Positions 28,954 through 38,184 of a DNA stretch of 64,000 bases are shown here, piece by piece (position 1 is the stretch's first letter; each line of letters begins with the position of its first letter). The notes below the pieces were generated by a model that was not told where the DNA came from, did no database searches, and saw only the letters and a program-made list of their open reading frames with translations. The stretch spans positions 413,826 to 477,825 of the forward strand of contig JAMWZY010000001.1 of the NCBI GenBank assembly GCA_024281825.1, in the 5' to 3' direction. The DNA is from Nitrosomonas sp. (GTDB lineage Bacteria > Pseudomonadota > Gammaproteobacteria > Burkholderiales > Nitrosomonadaceae). A program made the translations under genes and the position numbers.

Positions 28954-29316
28954 ATGACACATGATCCGGACAGACCAATTTTCGAGCGATCATGTTGTCC
29001 GATTGCTTGTGCACTTGATCTACTAGGGGATAAATGGACATTGTTGATTATCCGTGACTTGCTACTGGGTAAAAAACGCTATCAAGAATTTCTGGAATCG
29101 CCAGAACGGATTGCCACGAATATATTGGCCGATAGATTGAAGAAAATAGAATCCGCTGGGCTTGTGATTCATCAAGCTTATCAACAAAAGCCAGTTCGTT
29201 ATGAATATGCTTTGACAAAAAAGGGAGAAGATCTGAAGCCGATACTTCAGGCTTTAGTGAAATGGGGGAAAACACATTATCCTGATACCGAAGTTTTTGA
29301 ATCCGTTAAAAAATAA
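28954..29316 (+). CDS. HxlR-family transcriptional regulator
   Basis: Winged-helix repressor/activator. Diagnostic features: CPIACALDLLGDKWTLLIIRDLLLGKKRYQEF, with the paired cysteines of the N-terminal segment (RSCCPI), then IATNILADRLKKIESAGLV and the wing YEYALTKKGEDLKPIL. ATG 28954 gives 120 residues; an ATG at 28924 would add 10 unlikely hydrophobic residues. It is divergent from the GST gene. HxlR proteins often sense aldehydes or redox via the conserved Cys, which would fit control of a GST. Confidence 0.88.
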   Translation: MTHDPDRPIFERSCCPIACALDLLGDKWTLLIIRDLLLGKKRYQEFLESPERIATNILADRLKKIESAGLVIHQAYQQKPVRYEYALTKKGEDLKPILQALVKWGKTHYPDTEVFESVKK

Positions 29317-29319
29317 TTT

Positions 29320-29335
29320 ACCGGATAAATCCGGT
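29320..29335 (+). terminator. Hairpin after the HxlR gene
   Basis: ACCGGAT (29320-29326) and ATCCGGT (29329-29335) form a perfect short stem with a 2-base gap, followed by TCTTGTTGTATT, a moderately T-rich tail. Confidence 0.4.
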
Positions 29336-29520
29336 TCTTGTTGTATTCAATCTTCATCGGAAATATCAAAAAATAATCTGCACTATTTCCTTACTGTATT
29401 GGAGTTGAAACAGACTGCACTTGATGTATAGTAACTATTACTCATCTATTTATTTCCATAGAATTCGCGGTGATACTGGCGGATATGATGGATGGAAATA
29501 AATTTTATTCCTGTAGATTC

Positions 29521-31284
29521 ATGGCTGATCATTCACAATCCTCGAAATCCCGTCGTTGGCTCGATATCAAAATGGCGGCTAAATTTGTTGCGCCCTATAA
29601 ACGTCAAGTGATCTACAGTCTATTGGCATTGTTATTTACAGCAACAATCATGCTATCGATTGGACAAGGTATTCGTTTGTTGATTGATCAAGGATTGGCT
29701 ACGCAATCAAAAGATATGCTGAGTCAATATGTGGGGATATTTCTGATGCTGGTAGCAGCTTTGGCTTTCGGAACATTTACCCGTTATTACTGGGTTACTT
29801 GGTTGGGTGAGCGAGTTATTGCGGATATCCGCCAGGTGGTATTCAATCATTTGATCCAACTGCATCCGGGTTTTTTTGAGGAAAACCGCAGCCTTGAAAT
29901 TCAATCCCGTCTTACCGCCGATATGACCTTATTGCAAACGGTGATTGGATCTTCCATCTCGTTTGCATTGCGGAATTTTATCATGATGCTTGGTGGCATG
30001 ATCTGGCTATTTATCACGAATCCAAAACTGACCGGATTAGTATTGATTTGTGTGCCGCTAGTCGTGATTCCTATCACGATCTATGGCCGCCGGGTTCGGC
30101 GGCTTTCGCGTGAGAGTCAAGATAAAATTGCGGATGTAGGTGCTTATGTAGGGGAAGTGCTTGGTCAAATTAAAACAGTACAAGCCTACAATCACCAATC
30201 AATTGATCAGCAAAAATTTCATGATCAGGTAGAAGCAGCTTTTGCAATCGCCAAGCGGCGCACTATGCAACGTGCTTTGCTGATTACTATTGTTATTTTG
30301 TTGGTGTTGAGTGCTGTGGGTATGATGTTATGGGTAGGTGGCATCGATGTGATTGAAGGCCGGATCAGTGCAGGGGAGTTGGCCGCTTTTGTTTTTTATA
30401 GTGTCATTGTAGGATCGGCCGTTGCCGCGATTTCAGAAATCATCGGCGAATTGCAGCGTGCGGCTGGTGCGGCCGAACGAACAATGGAGTTGTTACAAGC
30501 GCCTAACTTGATTCAATCTCCAATCAAACCCGATATATTGTCGAAAGTTTCTGGAAATATTGAGATTGATCGTTTGTGTTTTGCTTATCCAGCGCGTCCT
30601 GAGGTGCTTGCCATCGACAATTTGACCTTACATATTAAAGCGGGGGAAACTTTTGCATTAGTGGGTCCTTCTGGCGCGGGAAAATCAACATTGTTTGATC
30701 TGCTACTGCGTTTTTTTGAAGGTCAATCCGGTTGTATTCGGCTTGAAGGTGTTGACATCCATAATCTGGACCTTTTTGCTTTACGTCGATGCTTTGCGTT
30801 GGTGTCGCAGAATCCAGTGCTATTTTATGGCACGATTATCGATAATCTGCGATACGCATGCCCCGATGCTGATGAAATGGATGTGCAAGCAGCAGCGGAA
30901 GCGGCTTATGCGCATGATTTTATTTGCAAGCTGCCGCAAGGTTATCAAACGCATCTGGGCGATTTGGGATTGGGTTTGTCAGGTGGTCAGAAACAACGCT
31001 TAGCCATTGCTCGTGCGCTTTTAGCAGATGCACCTATTCTGTTATTGGATGAGGCCACCAGCGCGCTGGATGCGCAAAGCGAGTATTGGGTGCAACAAGC
31101 ACTACAACGACTGATGCGCGACCGAACCACGCTGGTCATTGCCCATCGGTTAACTACAGTACAGTCTGCAGATCGAATCGCCGTGCTGGATCATGGTCGT
31201 TTGGATGCGCTCGGTACACATGCCGAGTTACTTCAATCAAGTGAGCTATATGCACGCTTAGCGGCTTTACAACTGCAGAGATAG
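29521..31284 (+). CDS. ABC exporter half-transporter (MsbA-like, TMD-NBD)
   Basis: Fused membrane and ATPase domains that work as a homodimer; substrate probably a lipid or drug-like compound. Six TM helices occupy about residues 20-305. NBD: GPSGAGKST near residue 382, signature LSGGQKQR near 486, Walker B ILLLDEATSALD near 508 and the H-loop IAHRLTT. The start is uncertain: GTG 29470, ATG 29485/29488 and ATG 29521 are in frame with no strong ribosome site; ATG 29521 gives the N-terminus MADHSQSSKSRRWLDIKMAA and 587 residues, usual for the family. No partner genes nearby. Confidence 0.9.
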   Translation: MADHSQSSKSRRWLDIKMAAKFVAPYKRQVIYSLLALLFTATIMLSIGQGIRLLIDQGLATQSKDMLSQYVGIFLMLVAALAFGTFTRYYWVTWLGERVIADIRQVVFNHLIQLHPGFFEENRSLEIQSRLTADMTLLQTVIGSSISFALRNFIMMLGGMIWLFITNPKLTGLVLICVPLVVIPITIYGRRVRRLSRESQDKIADVGAYVGEVLGQIKTVQAYNHQSIDQQKFHDQVEAAFAIAKRRTMQRALLITIVILLVLSAVGMMLWVGGIDVIEGRISAGELAAFVFYSVIVGSAVAAISEIIGELQRAAGAAERTMELLQAPNLIQSPIKPDILSKVSGNIEIDRLCFAYPARPEVLAIDNLTLHIKAGETFALVGPSGAGKSTLFDLLLRFFEGQSGCIRLEGVDIHNLDLFALRRCFALVSQNPVLFYGTIIDNLRYACPDADEMDVQAAAEAAYAHDFICKLPQGYQTHLGDLGLGLSGGQKQRLAIARALLADAPILLLDEATSALDAQSEYWVQQALQRLMRDRTTLVIAHRLTTVQSADRIAVLDHGRLDALGTHAELLQSSELYARLAALQLQR

Positions 31285-31344
31285 CTCGAGTAATGCAAAC
31301 CCTCAATTTGTGCTATTTTCTAGAAAAAACTTCTTCCCTGCAAT

Positions 31345-31374
31345 AAGAAACGGAGCCAAAAGGCTCCATTTCTT
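31345..31374. terminator. Bidirectional rho-independent terminator between ABC exporter and hsp20
   Basis: GGAGCC/GGCTCC stem with loop AAAA is extended by AAGAAA and TTTCTT on its flanks (31345-31374, one mismatch), giving a T-rich tail for both directions. It lies between convergent genes. Confidence 0.7.
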
Positions 31375-31395
31375 ATGTGATGAACGAGGTGAAAG

Positions 31396-31824
31396 TTAGT
31401 TTTCTGTAGCTGTGACATTGATTTTCTTGGGCTGCACTGCCTCACGTTTTGGTATCACCACTTCTAACACGCCATGTTTCGATGCAGCGGAAATTGCATC
31501 GGCATTGGCTGTGTCCGGTAAGCTAAAGCGTCGGTAGAATGAACCATACGTACGTTCTACACGTTTATAGCCGGCATTCTCGGTCTTGGCCTCGGTTTTT
31601 TTCTCACCTTTGATGGTCAGTACACCATCGTGCATACTGATATCAATATCTTCTGGTTTGACGCCAGGAATATCGGCGTGAATCACAAACTTGTCCGTTT
31701 CTTCCTTGATATCCACAGCAGGCGCCCATTCTGCCGTTGCCGTAGATCCCTCGGCGACATTTCTTTCCATTTCTCTTTGTAATTGATTTAACAAACCCCA
31801 GGGTTCATAACGCATAATAGACAT
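31396..31824 (-). CDS. Small heat shock protein Hsp20 (alpha-crystallin family)
   Basis: ATP-independent chaperone that holds unfolding proteins. The alpha-crystallin domain runs from about residue 35 (VDIKEETDKFVIHADIPGVKPEDIDI) through LTIKGEKK to the HGVLEVVIPK motif. The C-terminal extension has no clear IXI motif (QPKKINVT). 142 residues; AAGGAG lies 6 bases before ATG. A plausible sigma-32 promoter lies about 100 bases upstream, so heat induction is expected. The 5' leader can form a GCGCGT/ACGCGC stem. Confidence 0.93.
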   Translation of the reverse strand: MSIMRYEPWGLLNQLQREMERNVAEGSTATAEWAPAVDIKEETDKFVIHADIPGVKPEDIDISMHDGVLTIKGEKKTEAKTENAGYKRVERTYGSFYRRFSLPDTANADAISAASKHGVLEVVIPKREAVQPKKINVTATEN

Positions 31825-31928
31825 AATGAATTTCTCCTTGTCATTAACTGTAGTTGATACAATTTACAACTTGCGCGTAGCGGCTTTTCAGTTCATTGTG
31901 AATTGAAGCAACGCGCTTTCAGTACTGT

Positions 31929-31956
31929 ATATAAGGATCATTCAGTGTTTTTCAAG
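31929..31956 (-). promoter_or_regulatory. Likely sigma-32 (heat shock) promoter of hsp20
   Basis: On the minus strand CTTGAA (31956-31951) and CCTTATAT (31936-31929) are separated by 14 bases, close to the RpoH consensus CTTGAA-N13-14-CCCCATNT. The -35 overlaps the stop region of the upstream gene. Confidence 0.5.
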
Positions 31957-32647
31957 TATGAGGAGATTCTTTTTGAGTGCTGCGGTAGCGGCGGTGCCAT
32001 TGAAAGATTGCAGCAAGCAGTAGAAATACTAATATTGCTATCCATAAACCATTGCGTTTGAGCCACTCGGACCGGTTCGCTTGTACTAAAAAATTTGCTT
32101 CGGCGAGGTCGAGAATTTTACTATCCAGTCGTGAACCATCTTGTGTCAAGAGATGCAACTGCAAGGTTAATTCTTGTTGACCAGAAGATTCAGGGGTAAC
32201 ACGCCAGCGCCAATTTGACGACCCTTGATATGAAGACGTGGGTTCTTGTGCACCTTCACGATCGATCAACCAATTTTTACCGACTATCTCCGCTTTCATA
32301 TTGCTCGATACCGCCCCTACAATACCCTGATATGACGTGCCTTCCGATGCGTTCGAAATAATTTCATTGAGAAATTTAGCAAGCTGCAGGGTTTCCAGGT
32401 TAAGCCCTACTTCAAAAGATTCATATTGTTTGACGTTCGATGGAGCGGTGACTGCGGTGCTGTCCACCGGAATCTTCATAATCACAGGAGAGGCTTGTCG
32501 TTGAGATGACAATAAGTGCAATAATGCATTAATCGAAAAAGGTACAATTAACAGCACTACTAGCAATGCAATGGGTACTGTCAGATTTAGATTTAACCCC
32601 GATTCTGTTTCTGAATCACGCACTTTGTCTCCTTTAGATCCATTCAT
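31952..32647 (-). CDS. Hypothetical membrane protein with periplasmic domain (231 aa)
   Basis: Not recognised. One TM near residues 24-46 (LTVPIALLVVLLIVPFSINALL) and one near 203-218 enclose a soluble segment of about 155 residues, probably periplasmic; that segment has strand-like stretches such as SNWRWRVTPESSGQQELTLQLHLLT, suggesting a beta sandwich. A short basic tail follows the second TM. The gene lies 22 bases after the dodecin gene and is probably co-transcribed with it. The ATG is preceded by GGA only. Confidence 0.65.
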   Translation of the reverse strand: MNGSKGDKVRDSETESGLNLNLTVPIALLVVLLIVPFSINALLHLLSSQRQASPVIMKIPVDSTAVTAPSNVKQYESFEVGLNLETLQLAKFLNEIISNASEGTSYQGIVGAVSSNMKAEIVGKNWLIDREGAQEPTSSYQGSSNWRWRVTPESSGQQELTLQLHLLTQDGSRLDSKILDLAEANFLVQANRSEWLKRNGLWIAILVFLLLAAIFQWHRRYRSTQKESPHT

Positions 32648-32669
32648 TCCGGTGGATGAATATTACGAG

Positions 32670-32927
32670 TTATTTTTTCTTGGGTTCTATTTTCTTAGTT
32701 TCGACTTTCTTCGTTACGATTTTTTTACTTTCTAGGATGAAAGTCACTTGAAGGTTAACACGATACTCAACAATCTTGCCGTTTTTAATTTCTAGTTTCT
32801 GTTCTTTGACCCATGCGCCACAAACGTTATTAATGGTTTCGCAAGCGCGCGCGATGCCTTCATTAATAGCATGTTCAAAACTTTTGTTACTGCTTGCGCT
32901 GATTTCGATCACTTTTGCTACGGTCAT
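32670..32927 (-). CDS. Dodecin-family flavin-binding protein with Lys-rich tail
   Basis: Dodecins are small dodecameric proteins storing or buffering flavins. Residues 1-66 match the family: MTVAKVIEISASSNKSFEHA, then IARACETINNVCGAWVKEQKLEI, with the flavin-stacking Trp in GAWV, and EYRVNLQVTFILE. After this about 19 residues of lysine-rich sequence (TKKVETKKIEPKKK) extend the usual 68-70 residue protein. AAGGAG lies 8 bases before the ATG. First gene of a two-gene unit with the 231-residue membrane protein. Confidence 0.88.
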   Translation of the reverse strand: MTVAKVIEISASSNKSFEHAINEGIARACETINNVCGAWVKEQKLEIKNGKIVEYRVNLQVTFILESKKIVTKKVETKKIEPKKK

Positions 32928-33080
32928 GAGCCATCTCCTTGAAAAGTTACATCGTTATTTTAACGATAGATTGGTGCAAGACTATGATTTCCTGCACTGA
33001 TATGAAGGTACTGAATGTTAATGGGATTTGTCAAGTCGTGAATGCTTTTTATTGTGGAGCCGTGTGAAAAATGAATCGCT

Positions 33081-33782
33081 TTATCGTAAGGACAGCTTGT
33101 TAAGCTCTTTTCTGGCTGACAAATAATCCGCATAGGCATCCTCGACCAGTGCCCAAAATGCCTGAGAGTGGTTCATTTCAATCAAATGACATAATTCATG
33201 CGCAATCACATAATCAACCAAACGTAACGGCAATTGAATCAAACGCCAATTCAAATGGATGACGCCACGATTGGTACAACTTCCCCAGTTCGTTTTGGCT
33301 CGCGACAAGCGAAAAATAGGCTTGGGGAGGTGCAATTTCTGCGCGTAGTATTGGATTCTTTCGTTAAAACAAGCAGTGGCTTGTTGGTAATACCAATGCA
33401 TTACGATTTTTTCAATTTGCTCTGCATGCAATGCATGTATGGAAGGATGAAAACTCTGTTCAGTGGCCTTACGCACCATTACGAATTCTCCAAATTGTGC
33501 TGATGAGAGAACCCAGGGTTCACTGAGCAAAGGGTATTCATTGTCTGCTGTCCAGTTCGATAAGAGTTTCTGTTTGTTATCCCATAGTTTGAGTTTTTGG
33601 GTAATCCAATCAGCTTTTTCTTGTAAAACAGTTTCAATATGCGTTAAAGGTACTTGCTGTGGGATGTTGATGCTTAAGCCACGATGATCAATTTTCAATC
33701 CGATGGATTGGCGGCGGTTACTGCGTTTTAAGGTGTAGCGGATAGTTTGCCCATTTAGGACGGTTTCATTATGGATCTTCAA
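33081..33782 (-). CDS. YgjP/SprT-like zinc metalloprotease-like protein (DUF45)
   Basis: Predicted metal-dependent hydrolase with HELCH in VIAHELCHLIEMNHSQAFW, plus the upstream NWGSCTNRGVIHLNWRL motif. TTG 33782 is preferred: it overlaps the plsC stop (TTGA) and gives MKIHNETVLNGQTIRYTLKRS, the usual family N-terminus; another TTG at 33833 would overlap plsC by 55 bases. 233 residues. It is the last gene of the glyQ-glyS-gmhB-plsC series. Physiological role unknown. Confidence 0.82.
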   Translation of the reverse strand: MKIHNETVLNGQTIRYTLKRSNRRQSIGLKIDHRGLSINIPQQVPLTHIETVLQEKADWITQKLKLWDNKQKLLSNWTADNEYPLLSEPWVLSSAQFGEFVMVRKATEQSFHPSIHALHAEQIEKIVMHWYYQQATACFNERIQYYAQKLHLPKPIFRLSRAKTNWGSCTNRGVIHLNWRLIQLPLRLVDYVIAHELCHLIEMNHSQAFWALVEDAYADYLSARKELNKLSLR

Positions 33783-34504
33783 GTCCGTGATTGATTGCGA
33801 GTACTGATGCGTTGCGTTTCCGCTTCGATCCAATTTTCGATTTGCACATTCAAGTCATTCGCTTCCATGCCGGTTGGATCAATGGGTTTGCCAATGCTGA
33901 CAGTAATCTTTCCGGCTCGTTTAACGAATGAATTTCTACCCCAGAATTCGCCGGCATTATGCGCAACAGGGACTATCTCTACATCGGTATGGGTAGCCAG
34001 CCAAGCGCCGCCGATTTTGTATTTTCCCCGTTTTCCCGGTGCAATACGTGTGCCTTCTGGAAATATGACAACCCAAAATCCTTGCTGCAAGCGGTCTTTA
34101 CCTTGTTCGACAATTTGTTCCAATGCTTTTTTGCCGGATTTGCGGTCGATGGCAATCGGATTGGTCATGGCAAGCCCCCAGCCAAAAAAGGGGATCAACA
34201 GTAATTCTTTTTTCAGCACCCATACCTGCGGTGGAAAAATTTCTTGAAATGCCAGTGTTTCCCAAGCCGATTGATGTTTGGACAGTACAATACTCGGGGA
34301 TTTAGGGATATTTTCAGCGCCTAAAATCTGATAATGCAACCCACATACATATCGCAGCAGAAACAACATGGTTTTCGTCCAGCTTGAAGTGACACGATAG
34401 CGTTGCATGGGCGATAATGGAAAACATAACAGCGTAGCCAATGCGAAGGGTGGTGTAATAATGATTTGCAGTAGCATGTATAAGGTAGATCGCAAGGCCG
34501 CCAT
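33779..34504 (-). CDS. plsC: 1-acyl-sn-glycerol-3-phosphate acyltransferase PlsC
   Basis: Inner-membrane enzyme that makes phosphatidic acid. Contains the HX4D-type motif as KHQSAWETLAF (H-X4-E rather than H-X4-D, which occurs in some relatives) and FPEGTRIAPG, with an N-terminal membrane segment (residues 5-30). 241 residues. Two bases separate it from gmhB upstream and it overlaps the YgjP-like gene downstream, so it belongs to the minus-strand operon starting at lnt or glyQ. Confidence 0.9.
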   Translation of the reverse strand: MAALRSTLYMLLQIIITPPFALATLLCFPLSPMQRYRVTSSWTKTMLFLLRYVCGLHYQILGAENIPKSPSIVLSKHQSAWETLAFQEIFPPQVWVLKKELLLIPFFGWGLAMTNPIAIDRKSGKKALEQIVEQGKDRLQQGFWVVIFPEGTRIAPGKRGKYKIGGAWLATHTDVEIVPVAHNAGEFWGRNSFVKRAGKITVSIGKPIDPTGMEANDLNVQIENWIEAETQRISTRNQSRT

Positions 34505-34506
34505 AA

Positions 34507-35046
34507 CTATCCTTTCCCCACCAGTGCGTCGACAGCAGTCCCTAGGTTGGCAAAAATCTGTGTATTGGCAGGAATTTCTTCATGATCGTAAGTTTCCTGT
34601 CCTTTGCCGGTCAATACGAGTATTGGCATTGCACCGGCAGTGATGGCGGCTTGTAAATCGCGCATGGAATCGCCGATTGCTGGCACATTTTTTAAATTCA
34701 CGCCGTAACGCTGTATGATTTCTGCAAACAGCCCTGCCGCTGGCTTACGACACGAACATTGATCAATGCTGGCGTGCGGGCAGAAAAAAATCGCATCGAT
34801 GCGGCCACCACTCTGGATAACAGACTGGTGCATTTTTTGATTGATCGCATTATAGGTTGCCATGTCCATCAATCCGCGGCCAATACCCGATTGATTGGTT
34901 GCGATCACAACGCGATAGCCGGCGTGTGTTAAACGGGCAATTGCTTCCAGGCTGCCTGGAATGGGAATCCATTCATCCGGTGTTTTGATGGAAGTATCGC
35001 TACATTCGTTGATCACGCCTGCTTCGTCGAGGATAATGAGTTTCAT
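34507..35046 (-). CDS. gmhB: GmhB-like D,D-heptose 1,7-bisphosphate phosphatase with altered DxD
   Basis: HAD phosphatase of LPS heptose synthesis. ATG 35046 gives MKLIILDEAGVINE; 179 residues. Motif II (IATNQSG), the zinc loop CPH-X6-CSC, motif III RKPAAG and motif IV GDSMRDLQAA are present. Motif I is normally DRDGVIN, but here it reads DEAGVIN: the nucleophile Asp7 stays and the second Asp, the general acid/base, is Ala. The codons (GAC GAA GCA GGC) are clear in the sequence. Catalysis should be reduced unless compensated. Sits between glyS and plsC. Confidence 0.85.
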   Translation of the reverse strand: MKLIILDEAGVINECSDTSIKTPDEWIPIPGSLEAIARLTHAGYRVVIATNQSGIGRGLMDMATYNAINQKMHQSVIQSGGRIDAIFFCPHASIDQCSCRKPAAGLFAEIIQRYGVNLKNVPAIGDSMRDLQAAITAGAMPILVLTGKGQETYDHEEIPANTQIFANLGTAVDALVGKG

Positions 35047-35047
35047 G

Positions 35048-37192
35048 TCAGGAGGCGAGTTTCGATAAATCGGCAACTTGATTCATTGTTTTGTACAATA
35101 AATCCAACAATGTGAGTCGATTGGCTCGCAGATCTTCATTGTCTGCATACACCATCACTTGATCAAAGAATGCATCAATAGGATTCTTGAGCTCAGCTAG
35201 CAGTTGTAATGATTGTGTGTAATATCCTGCCCTTACTGCGGTGTCAACTCTTGGTTTTATGTTGCTTAAAGCTTGGTATAGAGCTATTTCAGCCGATTCT
35301 GTCAAAATACCTTCGTCAATATCACGATTTCTGATCGATCCCACACCCGATACAGGCCCTTTATCCATATCTTTTTTTAGAATGTTGTGTACTCGTTTAT
35401 AGGTTGACGCTAAGCTTGCCGATTCTGGCAGATTGGCAAAAGCGCGCACGGCTTCAAGCCTCTTGGGAATCTCAAATAAAAAATCCGGAAGGTAGCTTAG
35501 TACGGCTTCTATTTCCTGTACTTTGTATTCTTGTTCACGAAGATTGTGATTGAGCCGATCATAGATAAAAAGCCTGAGATTCACGAAGGTATCGTTTTCT
35601 TGTGATGGAAAATTTTCTGGTGAATTGAAAGCTTCTCTAGATTGTTTTAACAATTCTTTTAGAGATAATGGTAATTCCTTCTCGATTAACAATCGAATCA
35701 CACCTAGAGCGTGACGGCGAAGCGCAAAGGGATCTTTGTCACCAGTGGGGATTTGTTGAATGCCGTATAAGCCTGTTAAGGTTTCCAATTTGTCTGCTAA
35801 TGCAACACAAATACCTGCTAAGTTTCTAGGTAATACATCGCCGGCAAAGCGCGGTTTATAGTGATCTTCAATTGCATGAGCGATGATTTCGCTAAGGCCG
35901 TCATGATGTGCGTAGTAATTACCCATAATACCCTGTAGTTCTGGGAATTCACCAACCATTTCCGTAAGTAAATCGGCTTTTGCCAGATTGGCAACTTTTG
36001 CTGCTTGCCTAGATAATTCTTCTCCGCCGAGTTGAGAGCCGATGGCTTTTGCAATTGTACAGACTCTTTGAGTGCGGTCACCTTGTGTGCCTAGTTTATT
36101 GTGATAAACCACTTTGTTAAGCTCTGGTATACGCGACTCCAGCGTTTTTTTGCGATCCTGGTCAAAGAAAAATTGCGCATCGGCCAAGCGTGAACGGACC
36201 ACACGTTCATTCCCTGCGATGATCAAACTCGGATCAGCCGGTTTGATATTGGCAACCAGTAGGAATTTATTGGCCAGTCTTCCTTGTGTATCCAGCAGCG
36301 GAAAATACTTCTGGTTTGTTTTCATGGTGAGAATTAAACATTCCTGGGGCACTTGCAAAAATGCTGGATCGAATGTGCCGACCAGCACATTGGGATGTTC
36401 AACCAACGCCGTCACTTCATCTAATAATGCGGCATCTTCTATGGGAGTAAGATTTTCATGCTGTGCGGCGGCGGTCATTTGACGAACAATCTCATCTTGT
36501 CGCTCGGCAAAGCTGGCAATGACAGCGCCCTCTACCGCCAATTGCTGCGCATAGCTATCGGCTTCCTTGACAGTGATTGGCTGTACTGTAGCTTCAAATC
36601 GGTGTCCTTGAGTTTCCCGACCGGATTGTAGGCCTAAGATATTGACCGAAATGACATCTGCGCCATGCAGCGCAATCAGCGCATGCACGGGGCGGACAAA
36701 ATCGACGCTTTGCCAACCATCCACTAACTGGTAAGTCATTACTTTGGGAATCGGTAATTGACCAATCGCTTCCTGTAATGCTTTTTGCAAGCCGGCGGCC
36801 AATGAAGTTCCTTTGATAATGCTATCCCAAAAAAGGGTTTCCGTTTTACCTTCCATTGCACGTTTGAGTCGGGGTATGACCGATGCATCTGCTCCCGAAC
36901 TCGCCAATTTTTTAAGTAGCGGTGGTGTCGCCAGACCTTGTGCATCCAGGCCAACCGTGACGGGCATTAATTTCTGCGTAACCGCTCTATCAGGCGCTTG
37001 TGCAGCAACGTTGGTAATATGCACTGCCAAACGGCGAGGAGAGGCATAGGCTGTGACGCGCGCTTCCGTTGCCACAAGGTCTTGTGCTTTCAGACTGGCA
37101 GCTAATAATTCGGCAAAGCTATGCCCCAGTTGTTTCAGTGACTTGGGGGGTAATTCTTCGACCAATAATTCAACAAGCAGATTTTGGGTCAT
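35048..37192 (-). CDS. glyS: Glycyl-tRNA synthetase beta subunit
   Basis: Beta chain of the alpha2beta2 bacterial glycyl-tRNA synthetase. ATG 37192 ([19 protein letters not shown]) overlaps the glyQ stop as ATGA. 714 residues, as usual (about 690-720). Conserved blocks include [35 protein letters not shown] and the C-terminal anticodon-binding ALPR domain ending near [18 protein letters not shown]. The gmhB start follows within 2 bases. Confidence 0.95.
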   Translation of the reverse strand: MTQNLLVELLVEELPPKSLKQLGHSFAELLAASLKAQDLVATEARVTAYASPRRLAVHITNVAAQAPDRAVTQKLMPVTVGLDAQGLATPPLLKKLASSGADASVIPRLKRAMEGKTETLFWDSIIKGTSLAAGLQKALQEAIGQLPIPKVMTYQLVDGWQSVDFVRPVHALIALHGADVISVNILGLQSGRETQGHRFEATVQPITVKEADSYAQQLAVEGAVIASFAERQDEIVRQMTAAAQHENLTPIEDAALLDEVTALVEHPNVLVGTFDPAFLQVPQECLILTMKTNQKYFPLLDTQGRLANKFLLVANIKPADPSLIIAGNERVVRSRLADAQFFFDQDRKKTLESRIPELNKVVYHNKLGTQGDRTQRVCTIAKAIGSQLGGEELSRQAAKVANLAKADLLTEMVGEFPELQGIMGNYYAHHDGLSEIIAHAIEDHYKPRFAGDVLPRNLAGICVALADKLETLTGLYGIQQIPTGDKDPFALRRHALGVIRLLIEKELPLSLKELLKQSREAFNSPENFPSQENDTFVNLRLFIYDRLNHNLREQEYKVQEIEAVLSYLPDFLFEIPKRLEAVRAFANLPESASLASTYKRVHNILKKDMDKGPVSGVGSIRNRDIDEGILTESAEIALYQALSNIKPRVDTAVRAGYYTQSLQLLAELKNPIDAFFDQVMVYADNEDLRANRLTLLDLLYKTMNQVADLSKLAS

Positions 37193-38124
37193 GATGCAGA
37201 TTCCGAAACATCCGCCATTTGCGCGACCCATTCGCGCGGCGCCATAGGAAAGTCCAAGTTCTTGCGACTATCATAATAGGCTTTGGCAACTTGTCGAGAT
37301 AAATTGCGAATGCGACCGATATAAGCCGCACGTTCCGTGACCGAGATGGCACCGCGTGCATCCAGTAAATTAAACGTATGCGCCGCTTTTAACACTTGCT
37401 CATAGGCAGGTAGGGCCAGTTGCTGGACAATTAAATGATCAGCTTGCGCTTCGTGCTTGCCGAAGGCCAGAAACAGGAATTCAGTGTCACTTTGTTCAAA
37501 GTTATACTTCGATTGCTCGACTTCGTTTTGATGATACACATCATGATATGTTAGGCCTTGAGTCCAAGTCAGATCAAAGACGCTTTCCACATTTTGTAGA
37601 TACATCGCTAGACGCTCTAAACCATAGGTAATTTCACCGGTTGCAGGCTTGCAATCAATGCCACCGACTTGCTGAAAATAAGTAAATTGCGTGATTTCCA
37701 TACCATTTAGCCAAGCTTCCCAACCCAAGCCCCAGGCACCTAAGGTAGGATTTTCCCAGTCATCTTCCACCAAGCGAACATCATTTTGTGTGAGGTCTAA
37801 TCCCAGTTCGCGAAGCGAAGCAAAATAGAGATCTAGAATGTTTCTTGGCGCAGGTTTCAGCACTACTTGGAATTGATAGTAATGTTGTAAACGATTAGGG
37901 TTGTCGCCATAGCGCCCGTCTTTGGGGCGGCGAGAAGGTTGTACATAGGCAACTTTCCAGGGTTCTGGGCCGAGTGCGCGCAAAAAGGTCGCTGTGTGAC
38001 TGGTTCCTGCGCCGACTTCCATGTCATAGGGTTGCAATATCGCGCAACCTTGCTTGGCCCAGAAACGTTGCAAAGTAAAAATAATATCTTGAAATGATTG
38101 TGTTGTTGGTTGTGTGATTGCCAT
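37189..38124 (-). CDS. glyQ: Glycyl-tRNA synthetase alpha subunit
   Basis: Catalytic alpha chain. ATG 38124 gives [20 protein letters not shown]; a TTG at 38154 would add 10 residues. 311 residues. Class II motifs include [40 protein letters not shown] and the [20 protein letters not shown] block. Translation is coupled to glyS. Lies 60 bases after lnt. Confidence 0.95.
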   Translation of the reverse strand: MAITQPTTQSFQDIIFTLQRFWAKQGCAILQPYDMEVGAGTSHTATFLRALGPEPWKVAYVQPSRRPKDGRYGDNPNRLQHYYQFQVVLKPAPRNILDLYFASLRELGLDLTQNDVRLVEDDWENPTLGAWGLGWEAWLNGMEITQFTYFQQVGGIDCKPATGEITYGLERLAMYLQNVESVFDLTWTQGLTYHDVYHQNEVEQSKYNFEQSDTEFLFLAFGKHEAQADHLIVQQLALPAYEQVLKAAHTFNLLDARGAISVTERAAYIGRIRNLSRQVAKAYYDSRKNLDFPMAPREWVAQMADVSESAS

Positions 38125-38184
38125 GCGTCGATTAAATTCGGTCAGGATAGCCAATAAATACAGTGCGAATTCTACAGGTTTTTT

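Noticed and set aside
31825-31922. RNA thermometer (ROSE or fourU) in the hsp20 leader
   Set aside because: A GCGCGT/ACGCGC stem is possible but I could not see pairing that covers the AAGGAG site, so the heat-shock promoter is the better-supported mechanism.
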